Source: Stratiolaelaps scimitus
Taxonomy: Eukaryota > Arthropoda > Arachnida > Mesostigmata > Laelapidae
Reading direction: 5' to 3'
DNA length: 64,000 bases
NCBI GenBank assembly: GCA_019614645.1
Contig: JABWDB010000011.1
Location: forward strand, 3,459,501 to 3,523,500
The translations under genes were made by a program, and so were the position numbers. Shown here in pieces: positions 1 to 13,200 of the stretch. The notes under the pieces are model-generated. The model ran no database searches. It saw only the letters and a list, made by a program, of their open reading frames with translations, and was not told where the DNA came from. Position 1 is the stretch's first letter, and each line of letters begins with the position of its first letter.

Positions 1-70
1 GTTCCCCTATGTGACAGGCCTCAGCTCTTAACCTTTAGGTATTACTATGAGGACCTGTCGGGGCAATAGC
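1..70 (+). repeat. Dispersed repeat family 3 copy
   Basis: GTTCCCCTATGTGACAGGCC, CAGCTCTTAACCTTTAGGTA and GGACCTGTCGGGG. The window edge cuts it. Confidence 0.6.
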
Positions 71-74
71 TGAA

Positions 75-156
75 ATGAGTTGATTCCTCAGCAACTGCAT
101 GTTAGACTCAGTGCCATGAGTGACTCCAACATGCAGTTGCTGAGGAATCAACTCAT
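75..156. repeat. Perfect 29-bp inverted repeat (hairpin)
   Basis: 75-103 and 128-156 are exact reverse complements with a 24-base spacer that itself holds ACTCA...TGAGT. The arm begins ATGAGTTGATTCCTCAGC. It directly follows a repeat family 3 piece at 1-70. Confidence 0.92.
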
Positions 157-546
157 GAACATGAGTCGCGTGGCACTTCGGTAGACACTGCGTTTTTTTC
201 TTTGTCAACAGGCTATCTACAAAAAAAAGTTAGCTTGAAACAAGGCCCACACAGCGTTATCACATTTACGTGTATCCGCCGCCTGTGCCCTCGATCCCTA
301 TAACGTTGTGCTTAATTCCAGAATCGAGGTCTGAGGTCCCTGGCGGGCCACGTACACAAAATCACTGCTCTCGAGCAACGATCTCGTAGTAAATCGCACC
401 TCACCGAGTTTAGAACACGCATCATTGTTTGATGAGACATACTGAACATTGAATGCGTTCAACCAGATCACATGAAACATGCAGACTACGATGATAACGA
501 TCGAGATCCGTGCGTCAATTTTCCTCTCGCGGGGGTGATTCTCTAG

Positions 547-704
547 GCAGGTGATGAACACCACAAATGCGACTGTGACCATCGACCAGCCCGTTGCGAA
601 CGCGAATTATACGATTACGGTACAAGCCGCGAACATTGATCAGTATAACGGGATAGTTGCTGGGGAGGAGGCCTCATACGAGATACAGTTCCACGATGAA
701 AGCG
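547..704 (+). CDS. Gene 1 exon A0 (second half of an FN3 domain)
   Basis: 158 bases, intron phases 2 in and 1 out. Acceptor is TAG at 544-546 and donor GTTAGT, the same donor as exon A2. It encodes the last strands of an FN3 domain, with the motif NYTITVQAANID. Its partner D exon lies upstream of the window, so gene 1 has at least one more cassette there. Confidence 0.85.
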
Positions 705-3700
705 GTTAGTATCCATGGGTGTCTTGTATCAGGGCTTTGCGTGCCGAGGTGAAGGTCGCATCGGTAAAGTGAACAGTGGACACGTACTTGATATATCAGG
801 CCAAATGAGGCATTTGACATGATACGAAAGAAGTTCTATTGTGGCCCTTTTTCTTTGGCTCATCTCAAAGTAGATCTTCGGCACCTTCTTGAAGAATGAC
901 ATCGGACATAACGCACTGCCTAAATACGACTCAACCGATCATGGGAAGATGTGGGAGAGACGAGCGATTTCGTTCCCATTTTGTTCATGGCTGTGGGAAG
1001 TTGGTTGCAACTATTTTTAACCAATCCAAGGGACCATGCGACTCTCAGTTGATCCCCAATATGACAGGCCTCAGCAACTTTTAAAAGTCTGAGGATCGGT
1101 TGTGGCCACTTTTTCTCTATTGTACCTGTCGTTTGTAACTGAACCGTGATTTTTCCCACAAGTTATTTCCCACCATGAACACGCGCGTACCTGTGTTGTA
1201 CTCTCGCACAATTTACGTTGGACTCGCATGAGGCGCCCAGTAAGATGATCTGACCCTAGCTGTCTGATTACGGTGCTTTTACACGAGCAGGTGTGGGCGC
1301 TCCGAAGGACTTCCAATTTGTCCAGCTGTCACTGACAGATGTATTGCTCATCTGGGAGGCCCCGGATTCATTAGTGAGCTCCACCTTCGTTTATGATGTT
1401 ACCTACTGCCTGAGACATAACAATTGTACAACCTCCACAAATGTGACGAACACCCGATTAACGTTGAGTGATCTACAGCCAGCTAGCGTATACTCGGTGT
1501 ATATAATAGCGAGCGCCAATGGGATCTTCGGACCGCCTCTCAGCGTTGAGTTCTCCACTCTGAATAAGGGTAGGCGTTTTTAAGTCTTTAAGGATGAAGT
1601 TCTTAAGAATGGAATCACAATTCACGTATTGCCCGAACCAAACATTGCGTGAACGTACGTTGGCTATATGCCCTAACTAAGTTTAATACCCGATAGCGCT
1701 ATTTGCTGAGAATCAGAGATAATTATTGCTTGCTTTATGTAACAGTCGTATTTAACATAGAAGTTTATGTTAAAGACGGTTCATGGCTGACTTCATGAGG
1801 CCATCTATCCACCTGGCGTCCTTAGCAACTGGCTTATCTGATAGTTGAGAAAAAAACACGCCCTCTTGAATTATCTCTAATTTGGCAGATTATTCGCCGG
1901 TGCTGAACCTCAGCTGCACGATCGAAAGTCTGTCGAAGCTGGTAATCGGTTACAAAATCCATTGGAAGGTCGCGGAGAAGCCGAGGCAAGCGGACAACTT
2001 CACTGTGCTCGTGTATTTCGCCGAACTTGACAGCAACAACGAATCAAGTGTTACGCGTCTCGAGAGGCTTCCGATGCACCCGCGTAGCACTGAAGTGACG
2101 AAGAAGACATACTACAGGGTGACCCTTGAACGTTTCCAGACGTACGAGATTGTCGTGCAGGCCCACTACTATCTATCTCTTCAGCAGATGGTGATCCGGA
2201 ACGCGACGCAAGTGCTTGTGACACCCGGCGCCGGTGAGTGCTTTGCCTGATATCCAGCACACGCTGTCGTTGGGAGGCTCTGCTCACATTTGTAACACAT
2301 CTCTCACCGTTTATGGGTGCGTACAAATGCGTCAGCAGGTAACATAATGCGTAAAGTACTCGGACAAGACCACTAACATGTCATGGTATTCATTTGTTTA
2401 CCTAGGTACGGGCCCCGTTAGCGAGATCGTTGTCGACGTCGCCACGAGAAGTGCCAGGCTCCAATGGGAAGCCCCTCTGACTGTGGTGACGACGGCTACG
2501 AGTCGCATCTACAGGATCCTCGATGGCTGCAATGGCATCGACGAAACATCGGACAAAGAGCAAGCCCTCCTAGAGAATCTGGTCCCCTTTCGTCAATACA
2601 ATGTCAGTATCCACGCTGAGGTTTTATGGAAAGGGCGAACATTTCGCGGCAAGCGCTCGTACGTGACCTTTCGAACGGACATGGACGAGCCTGGCCTCGT
2701 ACGGAATCTCCGCGTTGTCAAAGTTGCCACTGCGAGGAAAGTCAACGTGTCCTGGAGCCCGCCCGCTGTGAACGAGACCAACGGGCCAATTAGTCACTAC
2801 ATCATGCGGCTCTACGACAACGAGCACCGCAAGCTGAAACAGATGTACGTGAATGATGCATTTCGTATCGTTGAGCTGTGAGGCTGACTTTACGGGCAGG
2901 CAGACTCTCGAGCTGTTCCCCTTAGCTGACAGGATTCGGCTCTGAACGCTTAGGTATCACTACGAAGACGAATATCGAGGCTAGGCTTTGCTTTATTCTC
3001 AATATTGTCTTAGCTGGCAAGGATCCACAAATAAACAAAAAGATGAAACAGAAATCCAGAGATTCCCCGTGTCTGACAGGATTTTAACCCAAGCCATATG
3101 TCCCGCCTGTCTAGCAATAGACGACGCTCACAACTAGACCATCTACGGGGCGGAATGATGAATTGTAGGTGTCGATCCGGGGTGACCTTTCACGAGACTT
3201 GCGGCCAATAGTGCTTGCTCACCAAGCAGTTCGTTATTCTATGGTAACAACAAGAGATGTATGAGGTCGGCATCGGTGCCGCTAATACAAACACCCTCTA
3301 TAACCATCGTTGGATAGCCTATAGTTGCGTTTGGTGAATCTCTCCCAACTGATAACGCAAACCAAGTGCTGAGCACGTCTCGGCGAGGCGGCACCGAGAG
3401 GCACCAACGGTTCCATGATAGCCCTTAGTTTATTGCTGTTTAATTTTGCTCATTTCAGCTCTGTATTCAATACCACTAATGCGACGATGACCATCGACTC
3501 GCCCGAGGTCGGCGCTCTTTATAACATCACCATTAGCGCAGCAAATGTCAACCGCTACGAGCAGGCTTTACTAGGAGCGGAGAGCTCGTATACGCTCCAT
3601 GCAGGTGATGATTAGCACAGTAGCAAGAATAATGTCTTTAGGTGCATCAAATAGTGAGCTACGAGCGGTGAACCGCGAAAACAACATATGCTGGTACCAC

Positions 3701-6700
3701 ATACGCTGGTATCAAGATATGTGGTACTAAATACATATGTTGGTATCAAGATATGTGGTACTAAATACATACGTTGGTATCAAGATATGTGGTACTAAAT
3801 ACATATGTTGGTATCAAGATATGTGGTACTAAATACATATGTTGGTACCACATACGTTAGTACCACGGTACGTGCTAATGCATTTGTTAGTACCACATAC
3901 GTTGGTAGATTTTCGTTGGCAGGTTCAAATATATTGTGCTTGCCCACTACCTCATATATTGGGGAGAAATGATGATGCGTCTAGACCGAATTTGAAGAGT
4001 GCTCCATTACCCTTGTATTTGTTACAGCAGGGTTTCAAAATTTCTCGACATTCGTGTTTCGACCTCGATACAGATTAGTTACATTGTTGTATCGCAGGAT
4101 ACGCCAGGATACAGCCATCATCTGCGCACACATACTACATAGTACAACATACATAATACATCACAGATGATATATTGCGAAGGGAATTTACCGAACGATT
4201 CGTTTCTAACTTCCATCGTAACTTCTGCTCGCAGAAATCGGCCCACCACGAAACTTCCAGTTTGTTCCGTTGTCACAGACAGAGGTAAAACTCGGCTGGC
4301 ATCCGCTGGTATCAAGGGCGAACGTGACGTTTCTGTACGAACTTAAATATTGCCGGGCTGACCATTGCCTCAACAAGAAGGGCTGCCACTGCATCGAGAT
4401 AAACAATGGGAACGAGACTCGCGTAATCATCAGAAAACTCCAGCTTAACTCAAACTATAACGTATATGTGAGGGCGTACGTGAAGGAGACGAATGGTGCA
4501 AATTTCTATGGGTCGTACTCAAACAAGACATTCAAAACTCTAGATGAAGGTGCGTATTAGACATGTGGCATGATGGTTGCTGGTAGTGATAGTTACATGT
4601 TTTCTGATCTCGTTCTGCTGAAACTCGTGCTGTATTTGCGTGCGGACTTTCCGACACTATCGTTTATGTTGTAGCCGGCGCGTTTATGGGTAACTGTCCT
4701 GATTAGACATATCCATGGCGCTACCAATTTCGGCAAGCCTGAATTGTCATCCACTTTGTAAATATTAGATGGGTCTCTCGCTTGACGAATTATTTTGTGG
4801 TGCTTTTTACCTATCAGCGCTATGCACACATATACACAAATTCACTCATGTACACACATTGCGACCTCTTGTATTAACCTGCGTGACATACAAGAGAACT
4901 TAGACATTGTAAAACTGCAGTTTATTCAAATAGCCAATAAAACCTTCCCCTACCTTATATGTAACCATATACTCTCGAAATCCCTAGACTACGCACCAGT
5001 AACCGATATCAAGTATGTGAAGGTCGGAAACAACAGCGACTCGGTCTCGTACAACGTCACCTGGCAAATCGACAACACCTCGACGCTGAAGCCAGACGAC
5101 TTCACCGTGACCGCGACACCGCAATCGAGCCACGCCGCTAAGGGCCGAAAACGAGTTAAGCGCTTTATATTCCCCTTGCCCGCAGCCTACGTGCACACCT
5201 CCTACACGTCAGCGCTGGTCACAACATACTTCTCATCGCAGACCACGACGTCTAAGTACATGATCACAAAAATTCAGTTCTTCCAAGTGTACGAGATCAC
5301 CGTGTCGGCAAACTATCACCGGCCGCTTGACACGACCATTAGCAGGAACACTTCGGCGTCGCTGCCAACCCCCGGATCAGGTGAGGGAGAGCACACGACT
5401 CCTTTCAGGATATACTGCATGTAACTGGACGAGTGTTCGGTGATTTTTGCGAGCGTATCTGTGCTTGTGTGGCTGTGCTGCGCTTCTTTAAAGGGTGACT
5501 TACCGGAGGAGGAGGGGGTCTTTGTCGACGGGCTTCTATTTGCCGTTGATAGACGTTATGAATGCTCTATAGAAAGTCCCTCTGCAGAGGTTATGACATG
5601 CACCTCCACTGTGTCATATTTAGCCGAAAGAGAGGACGAGCAATTCGGGATACCCGCTTGTTATAATTTTCATATCCGTCTATAATAGGATTTCTAGTTG
5701 AATTTTGTCGATTGTCCAGTGCTCATGCTGAGACGAAGAGGTTGTAGGTCGCAAGTAGGTCGAAGGTGGGAAGCGTGCTCGCATAGCCTACGTCTAAATC
5801 ACGTTCAGCTGGCGGCTTTCACCTACAATATACATTGTGTGGCTTTGGCGATTAATGAACTAATTCGTCATTTTCTCTGCCATGCTGACCCGTCCATGTC
5901 CCATTTCTTAATGGCCACACAGAACCCGGCCCGGTTAGAAACATCACGACGAATGTGACTTCCAGCAGTTGTACGCTCCTGTGGCTACCTCCCTATAATG
6001 TGCCGACTTCTGTCCGCCATCGCTTATACCACATCGTCGACAACACAAACGGCAAGAAATACACGTCGGCAACGGAGATGTTCGCTATCAAAGGCCTGGA
6101 CGTGTATCAACCATACAACGTCAGTATCACTATGCAGGTGACGTTCCACAGGCGGACCTTTTTTGGCAAGCAAACGTTGCATCAGTGCGTGACCGACGTC
6201 GGAACGCCTGGCCTGGTCCGGCATCTCGAAGCGAGCCAGGTCAAGGACAAGAATAGGATTCAGGCCTCGTGGGATCCTCCCCATGCCAATGAGACGAAAG
6301 GACCAATCGACTATTACATCGCGCGCCTTTATGACAAGGGACGCGTGATGCTCCTTGAATTGTACGTACGAATTGTGCGCCTCGTTTGACCTATCCCTGT
6401 CAAGGTAATGGTACAGCATCAACAAGTTACCAATCGAAGTGTTTTGTCTAACAAGCTGTGGGCATGTTATTCCGATGAATATATATATATATATATTTAT
6501 AAAATTATATTTAATTTTTTTTTATACAAAGGAGAAACGCAATTACAGCACTACGTACAATGACCCCCTAGAGAAATTGCAGCTCCTTTAATAAACCAAT
6601 GAAGTTTACCTTACCCGCTGAGTGAGATGAGAACTTGGAAAACTTACTTCGCAGCATTGCTGTAAAAAAAAAGGTTATAATATATATAACCTTTTTTTTT

Positions 6701-7164
6701 ATATATATATATATATATATAAACGTTTTTTTTATACATGTCTATTGAGAATAGCTGATATTTTTAGTCAATAATATAATCTAATAATATTGTTTTGGTA
6801 GCAGTGGTACGTGGGTCAACCCGGAGAATATATAAGCAGTAGAATATGGATACGTGTTGCATACAATAGTAATTATTACTAATGTGGATACAGTAGGTAA
6901 TATAATAATTACTATTGTCATCACAATTATTATTAATGCTAGTAGTAAGTTATAGTTTATTATTCATTTATTATTTCAGAGGCGTACTGAACGCCACAAA
7001 TGTGACCCTACCGATCAACTGGCCCTTGCTTGCAGCCAACTACAGCGTCGAAGTGAGGGCTGTCAACGTCAACGCTACGGGCGAACATCTCGCCGGCGAT
7101 GGGACTTCATACATGGTTCCTTATCAGGCAGTTGGTTAGTACCAGAAATTTGCTTTCCCTCACA

Positions 7165-7210
<46 letters not shown>

Positions 7211-10200
7211 CTTCCCTGGTGAGGGGTTATCTCCTCTTTGCAGCAGTGAAACATCTATCGTACTCTCTATAGACCAGGTTGGTAAACTTTTTCGGGCTAA
7301 CTTTCAGCCAACGTTTGACGTCCACGGTAGCGCTTTCGCATTGCCACCGAATACGTCGGTTCTCGTCCGATCACCGAAGACCAGGTTGCTGAAGCAGTTG
7401 AAAGCGCAATCCGTGTTCTCGGCACCATGCAACCGCGCCGAGCCAGCTTAACCGGCTAACGCTGTTGACAACACTGTCATGTCGCCCAACTATGACTGGG
7501 AACCCGCACTCATTCTTAACCATTAACGGGTACCTGGCAGCAATGGCCATTATCACTGGGTAGCGGTCCGAGAACAATGGAGTACACGAGATAGCCGGGG
7601 AGATATCTAGGAACTCCTCACAATTTCTCACGGTCATATGATCGATGCATGTGCCGGAAGCAGAACGGGCAGCCTTATCGATCCAATGACAGAAACTTCT
7701 CGAGGAGCAAAGCGCGGAGTAGCTTTCACGAAATGGCCTCGCCAAACAGGTTAATATTAGAGTCACCCAAACAATACGGGGTATAGCACCACTTACCGAA
7801 AGAATGTCACCCGACGTGTCTAGCAATGTATCCCCGCACATGTGTGAAATTACTAGGGTAGAGGTCCATAAAAAACCTTTCAAAATCAGTCTTCTTTACG
7901 TGGCCACTAACCGCCCGAACATGGCTACCATCACCGCTTCTGGACACGGAGGAAAGGAAAATACAGGAGGAGCGTACATCGATCCCAACACCACTTGCCT
8001 GCCTGGTAGTCCCTTGACTAGATTCGATAAAAGTGAAGTTTGAGGTGCCATATGGGTCGTCATCCGCTGTCTTTAACCATGTTTCACCTACCACTACCGC
8101 ACCCTGTCCAGGGCCCTCATCACCGACGGGGGTCTACCAGCGTCTCCAGCTGGCCCATTTTCCTAAGTCTACCAGCGAGTTATCTGCTCCTGAATTCTGG
8201 TAACTGTTAGTTCAGGAAGCTCATGCCACACCTGACAATTCATTACGTTGTTAAAACAAAGGAATTATATGGTCAAGTATATCCATGAGTAAAAAGACGA
8301 ACGTGTCCCACCATTCGAACCCATGGTCAGCATCACAGAGAGGAACGGTCCAGAACTTTCACAAGGTCCTTCAGGCACTTGGTGGCTTGCGGGCAAGCAG
8401 CGGTGAGAAGACTGAACATGGGCCTCAATTTACGAGTTCAGCTTCGGACTTGATCGTGACCAGTTCTTGGTCGTTTTCCACTGTCCTTTTTCTGTCCTTT
8501 TTCCATCTGCGGGATCGAAGTCGTTCTGAGCACATTTACAAGGATCTCCGAACTAGCTGGATTTTCCACAACAATGGAGAACACTGCTGCAGCATAGGTC
8601 TTGGCCTGGATTTTCATCGGACCATCACCGGTGGCAGATATATCAGTTAGAGGAGCGGAAAGCGTGGTGCTGAGTGCCCCCACGTTGGCAGCCGGGGGGT
8701 TGTCCTCTTTGAGTTGCTGGAGAAATCGACTTTACATTCTTACTTTCTTTTTCTCGATCTCGCATCCATTAGCTGGAGATCGTTGTCGAATTTCGGCTAA
8801 TGTGCGGCTGTTGTCGCCTTTGAGGTGGGGCCCTTTTCAGACCGAATACCTTGATTAACATTCCATGTGAACGTGTACGGTAAAGGTAAAGGTATATTGG
8901 TTTATTAAAGGAGCTGCAATTTTACAATGCTTAAGCTCTCTTATATGTCACACAGCGGGGCTCGAACCTGCACCCTCTGGCTTCTACTAGCCAGAGACTT
9001 AGCCGCCCAAGCCACCGCGCTGACATGTATGTCCGTTAAACGAGCCTATTCCAATTGCAGGGTATGTGCACTGTCGAAAAATTGGCTTATCGCGAAATGG
9101 CGCTTCGTATGTTAATAATAGCAATGCTCCGATTAACTATCAACATACGTTGTCATGCTCTGCTCTATATGATGTTATTGCCTCCTTGACTAATAGTAAA
9201 GGCTGCCCCTGTGTATTGTGTTCTACGGTATCAGCTCGGAACGCACCCACGCTATTGTAGATATCTACGTTCGAACGGTTCACCATCGTGGTTCCGGTAT
9301 TAATTACTTGTTGTTTACTTATCTAGAAATTGGCCCTCCCTCGGGTTTCGTCGCTGTTCCGCTGTCATCGGGAAGCGTGCAGCTTGGATGGGATCCGCCG
9401 ACGTCGATCGGGAACGTCACCGCGATTTACAACGTCAAATACTGCTTCATTAGCTGCATCGACGTACGCGAAAACACGACTGCCGTAACCATCACAGGGC
9501 TAAGGGCCAACACTGCGTACATGGTCGAAATCACGCCAAGTGTCGCCCAACCGGATGGCAACCTAAATCAAGGCCAATCGTTGAGCTCCACGTTCGTCAC
9601 GCCTGCTAAAAGTACGGGCCGTGTTTGCAGCTGTTTCGTGAAACGCAACGAGTCCTCTGTTTCGTGCGTGAAGAGGATGAGGGTCAGATGGAGCAATTGT
9701 ATATGATATGTTCATTTTAGCTTAGTATATGTTCGGATCAGTGTGAATGTATTTTATGTATTGCAATGGTACGAATATAATGGGGAGACGATGCATTGTC
9801 TTACCAGCTATGTCTACTAGGCAACGTCACCATTAACTCTTCGATCTTGCTGGTATAATGCGGTGTCGCATAGGTACTTCAGCTATTTCAAGCTAGGATG
9901 TACCCCCAGCTTACATCAGGTCACTCTAGCTAACGCCAGGGAACTTTCACACTAATCTGAAACAGAGATTTAGCATCGATCATTTTCGGTATACAGATGG
10001 GCGATGTAACAAGCTCTCTGAAGATCTGTGCAATTTTTATAGGTTCAGTTCGTATTGTGTGAACAGCTGATGACACATATAGCATCCTCACCCTTTGAAC
10101 ACTGTTCTGAAACTCACAGATTACTCCGAAGTCCTGGACGTGCAATTTGCTGTCGTGCAAATCACAGCCCACGCCATCATGTACAGCGTCACCTGGCAGA

Positions 10201-13200
10201 CCGCCTACAACGGTATCCAACCGGATAATTTCACCGTGTCCATATGTCTAGCAGACAACTGCACAAGCGTTCGAACCGATAGGAAACAGATCCAGGAGTC
10301 GTTGAAGTATTTTCAGACATACAACGTCACCGTGCAGGCAAAGAACCATCTCCCCCTCGACATCGTCGTGGTCAGGAACTATTCCAAAGTGCTTCACACA
10401 CCTGGGGCTAGTAAGTGCCTTCTCACGTATTTTAAGGAGCAGGGACACATGTATTCGGTCATAGAGACATTTCCATCGTCATTCATGCATTCGCTCATAA
10501 ATCGATTTATTGATGGAACTGCAATCGAGTTCTCATATGAACTAAAATTAGTAATAGGCGATGGTCATCTAGGAGCTGTACCAAGTATTTTTGTGCAGGT
10601 TTATTTCGCCAGTGCGGGGCTCAACAGTGAGTACAAAGACGGCCAGAAAACACAAGCACACACGAGCAGAAAACAGCATAGAAAAAGTCATCTTTGAACT
10701 GGCCCCTTCCCACTGACTCCTACCTGCTACTCTGTAGCTAGAAATTACAGGCGTTAAGCGTGTGCGCCGTAAACTGACGGGCACACGTAGCTGCCTGTGG
10801 GTATCAACTGTTCCCAATTCTTGTCGTGCTCTTCTCGCTAGCCACGAATTGAACGAAAGCTACCATAACCTGCATCTCGCCAACATATTGTGAGGGCCTG
10901 AGCTTCGCACGAAATTCCGGAGGAGGTTTTTATGCTGGGAGAGTCCGTTGTATTCACACCATTCACGGGATAGTATAGTAATCAGCAGGGTAGTGTAGAA
11001 ATCGCAGCGGCAGGCAGCATTAATAGTCTTGTTTAATTTTTCCGTTGTCGTGTAGGGCCGGGCCCGGTTCGGAACGTAACAGCGGACGTCACCTCGAGAA
11101 GTGCTCGACTCTCGTGGGTGCTTCCGGCTGACATTCCGGCCACCGTCGACAATCGTATTTACCGTATTGCCTTCAATGGAAGTGAGAAGACGTCTCCGAA
11201 CGAGACGCTTCTCCTGGAAAATCTAGCCGCGGACACCCTCTACAATGTTGGTATCTCCCTCGAGGTGACGTACAAGAATCAGATACTTTCCGGCAGCCAG
11301 ACCCCGTTCGGGTTCACGACCGATAATGGGACGCCCGGCCCGATTCAAGATCTCGAGCTGGCCCCTTCGTATGCCGGCGCTAGAGAAGTGTCCATATACT
11401 GGGACCCACCGATCGCTAAAGAGATCGGTGGCCCGATTCATTACTACTTAGTGCGCCTCTATAATGAACACCACCGCCTACTCCAGAGCGTGTACGTGAT
11501 CAGCGTGATCCTTTGCCTACCAGGCGTGCATATGACGTGCATTTGATTCAGTTGCACTGGACGCAAACCACATCCTTCCCATTAGCTGTGACAGAACACA
11601 ATGATAGGATCTTGTTCCATCTCAGGAAATGCCAGTCTCAGAGGTCAATTCGAAACTGGCTTGTTGTCCAGCTGGCGCTCTTTACGTGGCAAGCCACTCC
11701 CAAACGGGCTAATTGACAACAGACATGAAACAGTTGCTAAAATGAAATAATCACAATGAAATTTTCACAAATTAACACAAATTATCACAATTATCACAAG
11801 CATGCTCCACAATGCTTGAGCAACGGAAATATGCCTTGGCCTCCTTAAATTATACAGGGGCACCGTTGTGGTCTATTGTTGCGTCTGTCAGCGAGGATAG
11901 TCATGCCGCGACATACACTCAGATTATTTAGCTTCAGCTCGCTAGAAATAATTCCTAATTGCTGTATGTTTGAATAAATATACCTCATATATACATATCT
12001 TTAGCTTCATAGATATCAACATGCTGGAAACCATACATGATAGTTGTCAAAGGCGATCCCATTCGATTGATAAGTTTCATTGGGGTGACAGGCTAACGGG
12101 GAGAAGCCGTGCGAATTCTGTTTCCGATTTCAGTCGGGTCAATGGCACGGAAACAATGACAGCGATCGAGCCGCCAGCGAATGCGACGAATATAACCATT
12201 GGGGTCAGTGCCGTTTACGTTGATAGCGAGAACAAGTCGCTCATCGGGGAGGAGGTCTCATCTACGACTGCCCTGCCTGGTAAGTGCGAGATGCTTAGCT
12301 CGGACGTCGGCGCTTGCCCTGTATAACCTTGGCCCGCCAGCACATCGTTGGCTGGGAGACGTTTTGCCGCTAACTAGAAAAATAGTCATGTACTTATCTA
12401 ACAGAGGCACCTAGCGGACGTGCCAATGAATTACGCCCATTATGCTCTCGTCGACAAACATGAAGGTCGTTGCAAGCCAGTGATTGTTTTCTGATGCTTC
12501 GTATGGTCATTCTGGACTGGTACCGAGACCCTTTTTGCGGTGTGAGCCCTTGAATAATTACCCTTAGATCTCTATCAGGACACTCAGCAGAAAATTGTCC
12601 TTTCGCCTTGAGACTGTCTCCATCGATTCTTCCACGTTTTCGCGCTGAACTTTGAACCACTTAGTGTTCATTAGAGGCTGAAACCCTCCCTCCCTACCCG
12701 TGGGGGAAGTCGGCACCCCGAACTTCTTCAATTATGTATCTTAGTTGTTTTTCCCTAATTCATATGGTTAACAGAAAGAAGCCACCATTTTATAAGACGC
12801 TAGTCTCCTCCAGTCAAAGTGGGCAAAATACCCGGAGAGTTCCCTCTCTGCACTCGCAGCTGCTTCAGGTGGATCGCGTTCAACCAGTGTTTCATTTAGC
12901 GCCTTCTCGTATTTCCCGCCATTACATGATGTACTTCTATGCACGTCACTCCCTTGTTAGACATTTGAAGGGAACTCCTTATTTTGATTTCAATATACAT
13001 TTATTATATATATAAGGTAAACTAAACATATATATATATATATATTTGGTAGTCCCCAGCAAACTGTCGCCTCTTTAAATGCCAATAACTTTTGAACTAA
13101 ATGAGTTAGAACAAAGATCTTTTGGTATGAGTTAGAGGTACTCTCCAGCTTTATTGACACACCGATTCCAGCGCTCTGGGAGTTTTGAAATAGCCAAATA

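Noticed and set aside
4795..4987. A 64-codon open extension in front of exon C2 with its own ATG
   Set aside because: All other C exons start at an acceptor followed by D/N-Y-S/A-P; the extension does not resemble FN3 and is intron.
8940..9026. A tRNA gene on the minus strand, suggested by A- and B-box-like motifs
   Set aside because: No cloverleaf with paired acceptor arms is seen, and the same head is joined to the same body and tail at other sites, so it is a SINE head.
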